Positions 46,956 through 56,982 are shown, counted from the stretch's first letter. The stretch is DNA of 64,000 nucleotides from JAGVSR01 sp963708775 (GCA_963708775.1 CAVPTI010000010.1:372001-436000); one strand, 5' to 3'. Notes: generated by a model not told the origin, from the letters alone. Numbers and translations: made by a program.

Positions 46956-48602
46956 ATGGCCGGCATTGCAGGTATCAGCGCCAACAGGCTCGAACTGTTG
47001 CAGATCGCGGACGCAGTCGCGCGCGAAAAATCGATCGACCGCAAGATCGTCCTCCAGGCGATGGAAAACGCGATCCAGAAGGCCGCGAAGTCCCGATATG
47101 GCGCCGAAAATGACATCCGCTGCGAAATCGACCCCAAAACCGGAGAGACGCGCCTCACCCGCGTGCTCTCGGTCGTAGAGAACGTCGAGAACGAAGCCAC
47201 TGAAATCCGCTTGCCGGACGCGCAGCGCCGCAACCCCGAAGTCAAGATTGGCGACCAGATCGCCGAAAGCCTGCCGCCGCTGGAATTCGGCCGCGTCGCC
47301 GCCCAGAACGCCAAGCAGGTCATCGTCCAGCAGGTTCGCGAAGCCGAGCGCGACCGTCAGTTTGGCGAATACAAGGATCGCATCGGAGAAATCATCAACG
47401 GCACCGTCAAGCGCGCCGAATACGGCAACGTGATCGTCGATCTGGGCCGCGCCGAAGGCATTATTCGTCGCGATGAAATGATTCCCCGCGAAACGCCGAA
47501 GTACGGCGACCGCGTCCGCGCCTACATCTACGATGTCCGCCGCGAGCAGCGCGGTCCGCAGATTTTCCTATCCCGCGCCCGTCCCGAATTCATGGCCCGC
47601 CTCTTCGCGCAGGAAGTGCCGGAAATCTATGATGGCGTTGTCGAGATCAAGTCGGTCGCCCGCGATCCAGGTTCGCGCGCCAAGATCGCCGTCGTTTCCA
47701 AGGATTCGTCCATCGATCCCGTCGGCGCGTGCGTCGGCATGCGCGGCGCCCGCGTTCAGGCGGTGGTGAACGAACTGCAGGGTGAAAAGGTCGACATCAT
47801 CCAGTGGAACCCGGATGCGGCGAGCTTCATCGTCAACGCGCTTGCTCCCGCTGAAGTCTCGAAGGTCGTTCTCGACGAAGACAGCAACCGCATCGAAGTC
47901 GTCGTCCCCGAAACCCAGCTCTCGCTCGCCATCGGCCGCCGCGGCCAGAACGTGCGCCTCGCCTCGCAGCTCACCGGCTGGGATATCGACATTCTGACCG
48001 AAGCCGAGGAAAGCGAACGCCGCCAGAAAGAATTCACCGAGCGCACGCAGTTGCTCATGGATTCGCTCGACGTGGACGAAGTCATCGCCCAGCTGCTTGT
48101 CACCGAAGGTTTCGCGACCGTCGAGGAAGTGGCCTACGTCGACCTCTCCGAAATCGCCAACATCGAAGGCTTCGACGAAGGCACCGCCGAACAGATCCAG
48201 ACGCGCGCTCGCGAATACCTGGAGCAACAGGAAGCCGAGCGCGACACCAAGCGCCGTGATTTGGGCGTCGCCGATGAATTGGCCGAGGTCCAGGGCGTCA
48301 CCACCGCGATGCTGGTTGCATTCGGCGAACATGGCATCAAGACGCTGGAAGACCTCGCCGATTGCGCCACCGACGACTTGATCGGCTGGACCGAGCGCAA
48401 GAAGGAAAAGGAATCCGAAGCCGTCCGCCACAAGGGCATCCTCGATGGCTTCGAAATCGGCCGCAAGGAGGCCGAGGATATGATCCTTTCCGCGCGCGTC
48501 CTCGCCGGGTGGATCACCATTGAAGAAGCACCGGAAGAAGCCGAAGAGACCGAAGATGCCGGCGCCGAGGCCGAGGCGGACGACGCCTCGACCGAAGCCT
48601 GA
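46956..48602 (+). CDS. nusA: Transcription termination/antitermination protein NusA
   Basis: This 548-residue NusA has an N-terminal RNAP-binding domain, S1 (about 137-200, with RVRAYIYDVRREQRGPQIFLSRA), and two KH domains (KVDIIQWNPDA and LSLAIGRRGQNVRLAS). Two C-terminal HhH-like repeats follow (ATVEEVAYVDLSEIANIEGF and KTLEDLADC), then an acidic tail. It starts two bases after rimP. It is the expected second gene of the rimP-nusA-infB operon. Confidence 0.97.
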   Translation: MAGIAGISANRLELLQIADAVAREKSIDRKIVLQAMENAIQKAAKSRYGAENDIRCEIDPKTGETRLTRVLSVVENVENEATEIRLPDAQRRNPEVKIGDQIAESLPPLEFGRVAAQNAKQVIVQQVREAERDRQFGEYKDRIGEIINGTVKRAEYGNVIVDLGRAEGIIRRDEMIPRETPKYGDRVRAYIYDVRREQRGPQIFLSRARPEFMARLFAQEVPEIYDGVVEIKSVARDPGSRAKIAVVSKDSSIDPVGACVGMRGARVQAVVNELQGEKVDIIQWNPDAASFIVNALAPAEVSKVVLDEDSNRIEVVVPETQLSLAIGRRGQNVRLASQLTGWDIDILTEAEESERRQKEFTERTQLLMDSLDVDEVIAQLLVTEGFATVEEVAYVDLSEIANIEGFDEGTAEQIQTRAREYLEQQEAERDTKRRDLGVADELAEVQGVTTAMLVAFGEHGIKTLEDLADCATDDLIGWTERKKEKESEAVRHKGILDGFEIGRKEAEDMILSARVLAGWITIEEAPEEAEETEDAGAEAEADDASTEA

Positions 48603-48632
48603 GCGGGAAGATGAGGCGGGAGGCCCATAGTT

Positions 48633-49306
48633 TTGGCGCGCAGCCGTCGAGCAATCGATGCTGATCAGGATGAAGCGGGCGAGGGCCCGCTGCGCCTGTG
48701 CGCGCTCACGCGGGCCTCTCTTTCGAAAGACGAGTTGATTCGTTTCGTCCGCGGCCCCGATGGCACGCTCTATCCTGATCCGGCGCTCAAGCTCCCTGGC
48801 CGTGGTGTCTGGGTCACCGCGACCGCCGACAAGATCGCTGAAGCCGTGAAAGCCAAAGTCTTCGCCCGGTCTCTCAAGGCCGAGGTGAAAATCCCTCCGG
48901 ACCTCCCCACATTAGTGGGTGAGCTCTGGAACGCAGAGCACTCGACGCGCTTTCCATGGCCAAAAAAGCCGGGCTCGTGACCACCGGGTTCGACAAGCTC
49001 GACGCCCTGATCGTAAAGGGGACAGTTACAGTCCTTCTGCATGCCCGAGACGCGGCAGCGGGAGGTGCTGAAAAGCTCGATCGGAAATACTTAGCGGTCT
49101 CGCGTGCTACCCTCCGGACACCCCGGATTGAAACACTTTTCACGGTCGAACAAATGAGCTTGGCCATCGGCCGGTCAAATGTGGTACATGCTGCCCTCAC
49201 ACAGGGCGGAGCGACCGAGAAATTCTTGAGCGAGGCCGGGCGCGTTAAGCGCTACCGGCCTGCTTCAGTTGACGAAATTGGCATTCCGGACGCATCTGGC
49301 GCCTGA
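48633..49306 (+). CDS. YlxR-L7Ae RNA-binding fusion protein (one frame break)
   Basis: The N-terminal YlxR (DUF448) domain has RLCALTRASLSKDELIRFVRGPDG. The C-terminal L7Ae-like domain has AKKAGLVTTGFDKLDALI and VTVLLHARDAA. In Alphaproteobacteria these are one protein, between nusA and infB. The frame breaks near 48926, where one base is missing in GAGCTCTGG. The second frame reads LERRALDALSMAKKAG, so the fusion is restored. As written, the first part stops at 48980 and the second starts independently at 48956. The repaired product is about 224 residues. Confidence 0.85.
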
Positions 49307-49327
49307 GGACATCTGCGGAAAGACCGA

Positions 49328-52111
49328 ATGGATACGAAGGACACGACCGACAAGACAGCCCGCCCGGGTGCCGCCGGCACAACAGGATCGGGAACAGCCG
49401 GTGCAGGGACGCGCAAACCGCTCTCGCTGCAGCGGACGGTCGAGTCAGGGCATGTGCGGCAGAATTTCAGCCACGGCCGATCGAAGCCGGTGATCGTCGA
49501 GAAGCGCAAATCGCGCAAGCTGGGAGGCGCTGACGCCCCCGCTCCGGCCGCTCCGGCGCCTGTATCGGTGAAGCCGGTCTCCGCGCCCGAATCGACCGCG
49601 CCTCAGCAGCGCGCGCCTGAGCGTTCCGATACGACCCGCTCGCTCCGTCCCGAGGAACGTGATGCCCGCGCCCGGGCCTTGGCGGAAGCGCGCCGTCAGA
49701 ACGAAATCGAAGAAGCCGAGTCGGTCGAACGCCGTCGCGTCGAAGCTGTCTCCAAACCTGCCGAAGCACCCGCTCCGGCCCATGTGGCCGCCGCTCCAGC
49801 CGCTCCGCCGGTTGCCGCCGCGCCGGCGGCTCCAGCACCAACGCCTTCGTCCGCCGCGCCTGTGCCTGTCCAGGCCCGCGCACCTTCGAGCGCTCCGCGC
49901 CGCGATGGCCCCCCGCCGCGTTCCGAACAGGGCGCGCGTCCTGCTGGCCGGTTTGAGGGCCGTGGCGGCCCTCGCCCTGCCGGGCAAGGCTACAACACCG
50001 CGTTCATGCCCCGCGAGGGCGGTCGGCCGAAGGAAATCAACATTCCTTCGTCGCGTCCGGCTCCCGCTCCCGATCGTCCCGCTATCGAGCCGCCAAAAGG
50101 CAAGGAAGTGCGCACCGAACCGCGCGCTCGTCCGGAGATGGTGGAAGACGAGGAGACGCGCGTCATCAAGCGCGGCGGCAAGATCGTTCGTACTCCGGTC
50201 AAAACCACGCCCGAGCCTCAGAAAGAGCGCGTCAAGCTCACGATCAACAACGCCTTCGACCAGGAGCAGCGTGAACGCTCCCTGGCGTCCCTGAAGCGCA
50301 AGCGCGAACGCGAACGCCTCAAGGCCATGGGCGTGCAGCAGCCGCGCGACAAAATCGTGCGCGAGGTCATCATTCCTGAAGCCATCACCATCCAGGAACT
50401 GGCGAACCGCATGGCCGAACGCGCGGTCGACGTCATCAAGCTGCTGATGAAGCAGGGCGCGATGCACAAGATCACCGACGTGATCGACGCCGACACCGCC
50501 GAACTGATCGTCCAGGAATTCGGCCACACCGCGAAGCGCGTCTCGGAATCCGACGTCGAAGAGGGCTTCATCGGCGCCAAGGACGACGATGTCAACCTCA
50601 AGGCTCGCGCGCCCGTCGTGACCATCATGGGCCACGTCGACCACGGCAAGACCTCGCTGCTCGACGCCATCCGCCAGACCAACGTCGTCTCCGGCGAAGC
50701 CGGCGGCATCACCCAGCACATCGGCGCCTATCAGGTGACGCTGCCGCTCGGGCGGCAAGATCACCTTCATCGACACGCCGGGCCACGCCGCGTTCACCGC
50801 CATGCGCGCCCGCGGCGCCAAGGTGACCGACATCGTCGTGCTCGTGGTGGCCGCCGATGACGGCGTCATGCCGCAGACGATCGAGGCCATCAATCACGCC
50901 AAGGCGGCCGGCGTTCCGATGATCGTGGCGATCAACAAGATCGACAAGCCGCACGCCGACCCGACCCGCGTGCGCACCGAACTGCTGCAGCACGAGGTCG
51001 TCGTCGAAAGCATGGGCGGCGACATGCTGGAAGTGCCGGTCTCGGCGCTGAAGCGCACCAACCTCGACAAGCTGCTCGAAGCGATCCAGCTGCAGGCCGA
51101 AATTCTCGATCTCAAGGCCAACCCCGACCGCTCGGCCGAAGGCATCGTCATCGAAGCCAAGCTCGAACGCGGCCGCGGCCCGGTCGGCACGGTGCTGGTT
51201 CAGCGCGGCACGCTGCACGTCGGCGACATCGTCGTCGCCGGTACGGCCTGGGGCCGCGTTCGCGCGCTGATCAACGACAAGGGCCAGAACATCGCCGAAG
51301 CCGGTCCGTCGGTTCCGGTCGAAATCCTCGGCTTCGACAGCGCTCCCGAAGCCGGCGATCAGGTCGCCGTCGTCGAGAACGAAGCCCGCGCCCGCGAAAT
51401 CACCGACTACCGCACCAGAAAGCGCCGCGAGACGCTCGGAGCCGCCGGCTCCAAGAGCACGCTCGAGCAGATGATGCAGCAGCTGAAGGAAGCCGGGAAG
51501 AAGGACTTCACCCTGCTCATCAAGGGCGACGTGCAGGGCTCGGTCGAAGCCATCATGGGCGCTCTCAAGAAGCTCGGCACCGACGAAGTCGACGCCCGCA
51601 TCGTGCACTCGGGCGTCGGTGGCATCACCGAATCCGACATCGCGCTGGCCAGCGCGTCCAAGGCCGTCGTCATCGGCTTCAACGTCCGCGCCAACACGCA
51701 GGCGAAGCAGGCCGCCGACACGACCGGCATCGAAATCCGCTACTACAACATCATCTACGATCTCGTGGACGACGTGAAGGCGGCGATGTCCGGCCTGCTT
51801 GCGCCGACCATCCGCGAAGTCTTCCTCGGCAACGCGGAATCCTGGAGGTGTTCAACATCTCCAAGGTCGGCAAGGTCGCCGGCTGCCGGGTCACCGAAGG
51901 CAAGGTCGAGCGCGGCGGCAAGGTGCGCCTCATCCGCGACAACGTGGTGATCCACGAGGGTACGCTCTCGATGCTCAAGCGCTTCAAGGACGACGTCAAG
52001 GAAGTGCCGGTCGGCCAGGAATGCGGCATGGCCTTCGCCAACTATCAGGACATGCGTGCAGGCGACGTCATCGAATGCTTCAACGTCGAGACCGTCACCC
52101 GCTCTCTTTGA
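49328..52111 (+). CDS. infB: Translation initiation factor IF-2 (two frame breaks)
   Basis: IF-2 is the GTPase that delivers initiator tRNA. The N-terminal region is a long Ala/Pro-rich stretch (about 1-300). The G1 box is GHVDHGKT (about 433-440) and the G4 box is NKID. The frame breaks twice: an extra C near 50747 after TLP changes SGGKITFIDTPGHAAF to a stop at 50860. A missing A near 51838-51840 then shifts AEILEVFNISKVG, so as written the middle part stops at 51950 and the last part ends at 52111. The repaired product is 927 residues. IF-2 is essential, so the breaks are probably errors. Confidence 0.95.
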
Positions 52112-52121
52112 TCCTAATCAC

Positions 52122-52167
52122 CGGGCCGGGCTCACACACAACCTGGTGGGTCCGGCCCGCAATTTTT
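52122..52167 (+). terminator. Hairpin between infB and rbfA
   Basis: CGGGCCGG pairs with CCGGCCCG across a 22-base loop, followed by CAATTTTTC. It is a possible partial terminator just after infB; rbfA begins 50 bases further on. The long loop weakens the call. Confidence 0.6.
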
Positions 52168-52216
52168 CTAATCCCTTACAAGGACGCGTGCGGTTCTATC
52201 CCGCCGCGGAAACGGA

Positions 52217-52621
52217 ATGTCCCGCAAGAAATCGAGCTCAAAAACGGGCAAAGGCCCGACGCAACGCATGTTGCGTATTGGCGAGTTGGTCCGCCACAAA
52301 GTCGCAGAACTTCTGATCCGTGGCGAAATACACGACGACGTGCTCGCCTCGCACGTGGTCTCGATTTCCGAAGTCCGCATCTCGTCCGATCTGAAGCTCG
52401 CCACCGCCTACGTCATGCCGCTGGGTGGCAAAGATACGGACAAGGTGATTGCGGCGCTCGAACGCCACAAGAAGTTCATTCGTGCCGAGGTGGCTCAAAC
52501 ACTGGATCTCAAATACGCCCCCGACATCCGATTCCGCGAAGACGAGACGTTCGAGGAGGTGAGCCGCATTGACCGGCTGCTCTTCTCCGAAAAAGTCCGC
52601 CGCGACGTCGAGAAGAAGTAA
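52217..52621 (+). CDS. rbfA: Ribosome-binding factor A
   Basis: This 134-residue KH-like RbfA assists 16S 5' end maturation and cold adaptation. It shows RMLRIGELVRHKVAELLIRGEI and VSISEVRISSDLKLATAYV. The C-terminus reaches FSEKVRRDVEKK. It is 2 bases before truB. Confidence 0.95.
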   Translation: MSRKKSSSKTGKGPTQRMLRIGELVRHKVAELLIRGEIHDDVLASHVVSISEVRISSDLKLATAYVMPLGGKDTDKVIAALERHKKFIRAEVAQTLDLKYAPDIRFREDETFEEVSRIDRLLFSEKVRRDVEKK

Positions 52622-52623
52622 TC

Positions 52624-53544
52624 ATGGCCCGCCGCAAGAAAGGCCAGCCCATCAACGGCTGGCTCATCCTCGACAAGCCTCTCGGGCTGACCAGCACGCA
52701 CGCGCTCGCCCGGGTGAAGCGCCTCTTCGACGCGCAGAAGGCCGGTCACGCCGGCACGCTCGATCCGCTCGCCACCGGAATTTTGCCGATCGCGTTCGGC
52801 GAAGCGACAAAGACCGTCTCGTTTGCCGTCGATGGCAAGAAGTCCTACGCCTTCGCCGTCCGCTGGGGTGCTGAGACCACCACCGACGATAAGGAAGGCG
52901 CCGTCACGGCAACGAGCGACGCCCGCCCCACCGAAGGCGAGATCCGCGCACTTCTGCCCCGCTTCATCGGCGAGATCATGCAGACCCCGCCCGCATTCTC
53001 GGCGGTCAAAATCGACGGCGAGCGCGCCTACGATCTCGCCCGCGATGGTGAAGTCGTCGTGCTCGACCCGCGACCGATCCAAATCGACGACCTCCGCCTC
53101 GTCGAAATGCCGAACGCCGACACGGCCGTCTTCGAAGCCGACTGCGGCAAGGGCACCTACGTCCGCTCCATCGCCCGCGACATGGGCCGCTCGCTCGGCT
53201 GCTATGGCCACGTCATCGAGCTCCGCCGCACCCGCGTCGGTCCCTTCGAGGAAGGCGATGCGTGGGGTCTCGAAGAACTCGAAGATGAAGCGGAAGCCGG
53301 GCGCCTCTTCGACACGGATGGCCCCCTTCTCCCCGTCGAAATGCCGCTGCGTGGATTGCCGGAATTGATGGTGACGCCGTCGGATGCCTCCAAGCTCGTG
53401 CGCGGCATGGCGGTCCTGATCCGTGGCCGCGACGCACCCGTCCTCTCCGGCCTCATGTATGCCACGTGCCAAGGCCGGATTGTTGCGCTGGGCGAGGTCG
53501 AAAAAGGGGCATTGCACCCCATCCGCGTCTTCAATCTGGGCTAA
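52624..53544 (+). CDS. truB: tRNA pseudouridine(55) synthase
   Basis: TruB makes pseudouridine 55 in tRNAs. The 306-residue product has the catalytic region GHAGTLDPLATGILPIAFG (Asp47) and the TPPAFSAVKIDGERAYDLAR motif. The C-terminal PUA-like part is shorter than in E. coli. It starts 2 bases after rbfA. Confidence 0.96.
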   Translation: MARRKKGQPINGWLILDKPLGLTSTHALARVKRLFDAQKAGHAGTLDPLATGILPIAFGEATKTVSFAVDGKKSYAFAVRWGAETTTDDKEGAVTATSDARPTEGEIRALLPRFIGEIMQTPPAFSAVKIDGERAYDLARDGEVVVLDPRPIQIDDLRLVEMPNADTAVFEADCGKGTYVRSIARDMGRSLGCYGHVIELRRTRVGPFEEGDAWGLEELEDEAEAGRLFDTDGPLLPVEMPLRGLPELMVTPSDASKLVRGMAVLIRGRDAPVLSGLMYATCQGRIVALGEVEKGALHPIRVFNLG

Positions 53545-53589
53545 CGGCCACACTCTCTTCGGAAAAAACTCCGCACCGGCCGCCCGTCG

Positions 53590-53617
53590 TTGACCGGTTA
53601 ACGGCCGCTCCCATAAT
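53590..53617 (+). promoter_or_regulatory. Candidate sigma-70 promoter before small secreted protein
   Basis: TTGACC (53590-53595) and CATAAT (53612-53617) are separated by 16 bases. It overlaps the terminator hairpin at 53600-53636, so both cannot be assumed active. The distance to the ATG at 53687 is 69 bases. Confidence 0.45.
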
Positions 53618-53636
53618 GCGGCCGTTGTTTGCTTTT
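53600..53636 (+). terminator. Intrinsic terminator after truB
   Basis: AACGGCCGC pairs perfectly with GCGGCCGTT around a 9-base loop and is followed by GTTTGCTTTT. It lies 55 bases after the truB stop and fits the end of the rimP-to-truB operon. Confidence 0.75.
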
Positions 53637-53686
53637 CGGCTATCTCCCCGTCAGGGAGGTGCCAGGGCTGTAGAGGAGTTGCGTGT

Positions 53687-53977
53687 ATGAAGTGGGTTCA
53701 AGGATTGGTAGCCGCCGGTGCGATGATGGTGGCGCTGGGCGCCCCGGTCGCTCAGGCCGAATGTGTCAAGAAAGGCGCCGTTGCCACCGCCGGCTCGGAA
53801 GAGTGGGCCAAGTGGTACGCCCTCGAAACCACCGTCCAGGCTGTGAGCTGGGGTCTGTGGCCTGGGTTCCTCCAGAATGGCAAGGTCGAAGGCTACAACG
53901 TCTCCGACAAGTATTCCTGCAAGCCCGACGGCAGCCAGGTCACCTGCCGCGCCGCGGTGACCTTCTGCAAGAAGTAA
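53687..53977 (+). CDS. Small secreted Cys-containing protein, function unknown
   Basis: This 96-residue protein has a clear signal peptide (residues 1-24, cleaved after AQA). The mature part is about 72 residues with four cysteines (26, 78, 87, 94), fitting two disulphides in the periplasm. A Trp-rich stretch (WAKWYALETTVQAVSWGLW) follows. AGGAG lies nine bases before the ATG. I do not recognise a family. It is flanked by truB and rpsO, and has its own candidate promoter. Confidence 0.8.
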   Translation: MKWVQGLVAAGAMMVALGAPVAQAECVKKGAVATAGSEEWAKWYALETTVQAVSWGLWPGFLQNGKVEGYNVSDKYSCKPDGSQVTCRAAVTFCKK

Positions 53978-54045
53978 GGATTACCGACCTCCCGACGGCG
54001 AAAAACCGCTTCGCGGAGGCCACCTGCGCATGTATAAGACGCCAC

Positions 54046-54072
54046 GTCGCGGGCTCATCGAGGGCCCGCGAC
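54046..54072 (+). promoter_or_regulatory. Structured rpsO leader: 9-bp hairpin
   Basis: GTCGCGGGC pairs with GCCCGCGAC around a 9-base loop, about 100 bases upstream of rpsO. A second small hairpin GGGCCC/GGGCCC (54122-54140) lies closer to the start codon. S15 is known to autoregulate through structured leaders in several bacteria; whether this leader does so is inference. Confidence 0.5.
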
Positions 54073-54170
54073 TGGTGTTTTGCGACCCGGCTGGACGACA
54101 TCCCGGCCGTGGCCGTTTCCTGGGCCCCACCTGCGGGCCCTACAACTCCAACTTCGAAAGGAGCCACCCG

Positions 54171-54452
54171 ATGTCGGAAGTAGCCCCGCACCGTAAGGCG
54201 GCCAAGGCAGCTGTCATCAAAGGCAACGCCACCAAGCCCAACGATACCGGCTCGCCGGAAGTCCAGATCGCGGTCCTCACCCACCGCATCAACGAACTCA
54301 CCGACCACTTCAAGACCCACAAAAAGGACAACCACTCGCGTCGTGGCCTCCTCAAAATGGTCAGTCAGCGCCGTCAGTTGCTCGACTACGTGAAGCGCAA
54401 GGACGTGGCGCGCTACCAGGGTATCATCGAGAAGCTGGGTATTCGCCGCTAA
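54171..54452 (+). CDS. rpsO: 30S ribosomal protein S15
   Basis: S15 binds 16S rRNA early in assembly. The 93-residue product has GSPEVQIAVLTHRINELT, HKKDNHSRRGLLKMVSQRR and YQGIIEKLGIRR, which are diagnostic. The ATG at 54171 has AAAGGAG seven bases upstream. The short N-terminal extension MSEVAPHRKAAKAAVI is slightly longer than usual. Confidence 0.97.
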   Translation: MSEVAPHRKAAKAAVIKGNATKPNDTGSPEVQIAVLTHRINELTDHFKTHKKDNHSRRGLLKMVSQRRQLLDYVKRKDVARYQGIIEKLGIRR

Positions 54453-54530
54453 GTGCCTGCGCGTAGGGCATCACAGCCCGATTACAATCGCGCGTCCGCG
54501 TCGATGGCCCTCGATACCGCCAGCAAAAAC

Positions 54531-54568
54531 CATCGCGCCGGGGGCTGTAAACGCTTCCCGGCGCGATG
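54531..54568 (+). promoter_or_regulatory. 12-bp hairpin between rpsO and pnp
   Basis: CATCGCGCCGGG pairs perfectly with CCCGGCGCGATG around a 14-base loop. There is no T run. In E. coli the rpsO-pnp spacer has an RNase III-cleaved stem that permits PNPase autoregulation; the position here is similar, but the activity is inferred. Confidence 0.6.
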
Positions 54569-54633
54569 CGCATTCGTGCTAAACACCGCTGCGAAATCAA
54601 AAGACCGAAGAACCGAAACGAAAGCTGAAAAAC

Positions 54634-56844
54634 ATGTTCGATATCCACCGCGTCGAAATTGATTGGGCCGGGCGCAAGCTCAAGCTCGAAACCGGCCACA
54701 TGGCCCGTCAGGCCGACGCCGCCGTTTATGCGCAGTATGGCGAGACCAGCGTTCTCGCAACCGTCGTCGGCGCCAAGAGCGTCAAGCCCGGGATCGACTT
54801 CTTCCCGCTCACCGTGAACTATCAGGAGCGCACCTACGCTGCCGGCAAAATTCCCGGCGGCTATTTTAAGCGCGAAGGCCGTCCATCCGAGAAGGAGACG
54901 CTGGTTTCGCGTCTTATCGACCGTCCGATCCGTCCCCTGTTTGTCGAGGGCTTCAAGAACGAAGTGCAGGTCGTAGTTACGGTGCTCTCGCACGACCTCG
55001 AGAATGATCCCGACATCATCGGCATGGTCGCGGCCTCAGCCGCTCTGACGCTCTCCGGCCTGCCCTTCCTCGGCCCGATCGGCGCCGCTCGCGTCGGCTA
55101 CATCGGTGGCGAGTACGTGCTCAACCCCATGGTCGACGAGATGAGCGAAACGTCGCTCGACCTTGTCGTCGCCGGCACCCACGATGCCGTCATGATGGTG
55201 GAATCGGAAGCCAAGGAGCTTCCCGAAGACGTGATGCTCGGGGCCGTCATGTTCGGCCACCGCCACTTCCAGCCGGTCATCCAGGCGATCATCAAGCTCG
55301 CTGAAACGGCCGCCAAGGAACCCTGGGACATCCAGATTGCCGACAAGGCAAAGTACTACGATCAGGTCAAGGCGATTGCCGCCGAAACGCTCACCACCGC
55401 CTTCTCCACGAAGGAAAAGGGCAAGCGCAATGACCTCGTCTCGCAGGCCAAGAAGCGCGTCTTCTCCGAAATCCAAATCCCCGATGACGCAAACGAGAAA
55501 GTCCTGCTTGGCGACGCCTTCAAGGCGCTCGAGATGGACATCATGCGCGGCGACGTTCTGAAGACGAAGAAGCGCATCGACGGCCGTGATCTCGTCACCG
55601 TTCGCCCGATCGTCTCGGAAGTGCACGTCCTACCGCGTGCCCACGGTTCGGCCCTCTTCACCCGCGGCGAAACGCAGGCTCTCGTGGTCGCAACGCTCGG
55701 CACCGGCGAAGACGAACAGTATGTCGACAGCCTGGAAGGCACTCGCAAGGAACGCTTCCTGCTGCACTATAACTTCCCACCCTTCTCCGTCGGTGAGACC
55801 GGCCGCATGGGCTCGCCCGGCCGCCGCGAAATCGGTCACGGAAAGCTCGCATGGCGCGCTGTGCGTCCACTGCTTCCCAAGCACGAAGAGTTCCCCTACA
55901 CGCTTCGCGTCGTGTCGGAAATTCTGGAATCGAACGGCTCTTCATCGATGGCAACCGTCTGCGGCGCTTCGCTGTCGCTGATGGACGCTGGTGTGCCGCT
56001 CAAGGCTCCCGTTGCCGGCATTGCGATGGGTCTCATCAAGGAAGGAAACGACTACGTCGTTCTTTCCGACATCTTGGGTGATGAAGACCACCTCGGCGAC
56101 ATGGACTTCAAGGTCGCCGGCACTGAGAATGGCGTCACCGCGCTGCAGATGGACATCAAGATCACCGGCATCACCGAGGAGATCATGAAGGTCGCGCTGA
56201 GGCAGGCGAACGAAGGCCGCCTGCACATCTTGGGCGAGATGGCCAAGTCGATGACGGGTGCGCGCGAAGAACTGGGCGAGTTCGCGCCGCGCATCGAGAC
56301 GATCAAGATCCCCACCGACAAGATCCGCGAAGTGATCGGATCGGGCGGCTCCGTCATCCGCGAGATCGTTGCGGAATCGGGCGCCAAAATCGACATCTCC
56401 GACGACGGCACCGTCAAGATCGCCTCTGCAAATCGCGAGTTGATCGAGAAGGCTTTGGCCCGCATCAAGGGCATCACGTCGGAGCCCGAAGTCGGCCAGA
56501 TCTATAAGGGCAAGGTCGTCAAGATCATGGAGTTCGGCGCCTTCGTGAACTTCTTCGGCGCCAAGGATGGTCTGGTCCACATCTCGCAGTTGACGCAGGG
56601 CCGCCCCGAAACAGTCGGCGAAGTCGTCAAGGAGGGCCAGGAAGTTTACGTCAAGCTTCTGGGCTTCGACGATCGCGGCAAGGTCCGTCTATCGATGAAG
56701 ATCATCGACCAGACGACCGGCCAAGAAATCCCACGCGCGCCTGGAGAGCCGGAAGAAGTGTTTTCTGCCGAACGTCCGCCGCGTCGCGACCGCGAAGGTG
56801 GCGGCGGCCGCGGACGGGGCGGTCCCCGTCGCGAACGCGACTAA
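54634..56844 (+). CDS. pnp: Polyribonucleotide nucleotidyltransferase (PNPase)
   Basis: PNPase degrades RNA 3'-5' with phosphate. The 736-residue product has two RNase PH domains with RSLEG-type boxes, a KH domain (KIREVIGSGGSVIREI, about 562-577) and an S1 domain (IYKGKVVKIMEFGAFVNF, about 624-692). The Arg/Gly-rich C-terminus fits the degradosome-binding tail. Length and order match the family. Confidence 0.97.
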   Translation: MFDIHRVEIDWAGRKLKLETGHMARQADAAVYAQYGETSVLATVVGAKSVKPGIDFFPLTVNYQERTYAAGKIPGGYFKREGRPSEKETLVSRLIDRPIRPLFVEGFKNEVQVVVTVLSHDLENDPDIIGMVAASAALTLSGLPFLGPIGAARVGYIGGEYVLNPMVDEMSETSLDLVVAGTHDAVMMVESEAKELPEDVMLGAVMFGHRHFQPVIQAIIKLAETAAKEPWDIQIADKAKYYDQVKAIAAETLTTAFSTKEKGKRNDLVSQAKKRVFSEIQIPDDANEKVLLGDAFKALEMDIMRGDVLKTKKRIDGRDLVTVRPIVSEVHVLPRAHGSALFTRGETQALVVATLGTGEDEQYVDSLEGTRKERFLLHYNFPPFSVGETGRMGSPGRREIGHGKLAWRAVRPLLPKHEEFPYTLRVVSEILESNGSSSMATVCGASLSLMDAGVPLKAPVAGIAMGLIKEGNDYVVLSDILGDEDHLGDMDFKVAGTENGVTALQMDIKITGITEEIMKVALRQANEGRLHILGEMAKSMTGAREELGEFAPRIETIKIPTDKIREVIGSGGSVIREIVAESGAKIDISDDGTVKIASANRELIEKALARIKGITSEPEVGQIYKGKVVKIMEFGAFVNFFGAKDGLVHISQLTQGRPETVGEVVKEGQEVYVKLLGFDDRGKVRLSMKIIDQTTGQEIPRAPGEPEEVFSAERPPRRDREGGGGRGRGGPRRERD

Positions 56845-56875
56845 GTCGCGAAAACACTCAGACGAGAGAGCTAAG

Positions 56876-56910
56876 AGGGCGGTCCATGAGGGCCGCCCTT
56901 TTCAATTTTT
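56876..56910 (+). terminator. Intrinsic terminator after pnp
   Basis: AGGGCGGTCC pairs with GGGCCGCCCT (one G-T) around ATGA, followed by TTTCAATTTTT. It lies 31 bases after the pnp stop. Confidence 0.88.
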
Positions 56911-56982
56911 GAGGCCGTACTTATCCCCGCTGATCCACACCCTTCTATCCTTCGCTTCACTCATCGAGCGAAGGACAATCCC

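Noticed and set aside
50740..50870. Programmed frameshift in infB
   Set aside because: No slippery heptamer or downstream stem was found, and the break would remove the GTPase domain from the normal product; a sequencing indel fits better.
49445..50893. A 482-codon open frame on the minus strand opposite infB
   Set aside because: It mirrors the Ala/Pro/Arg-rich, GC-rich codons of infB, has no recognisable domain or ribosome-binding site and would oppose an essential gene.
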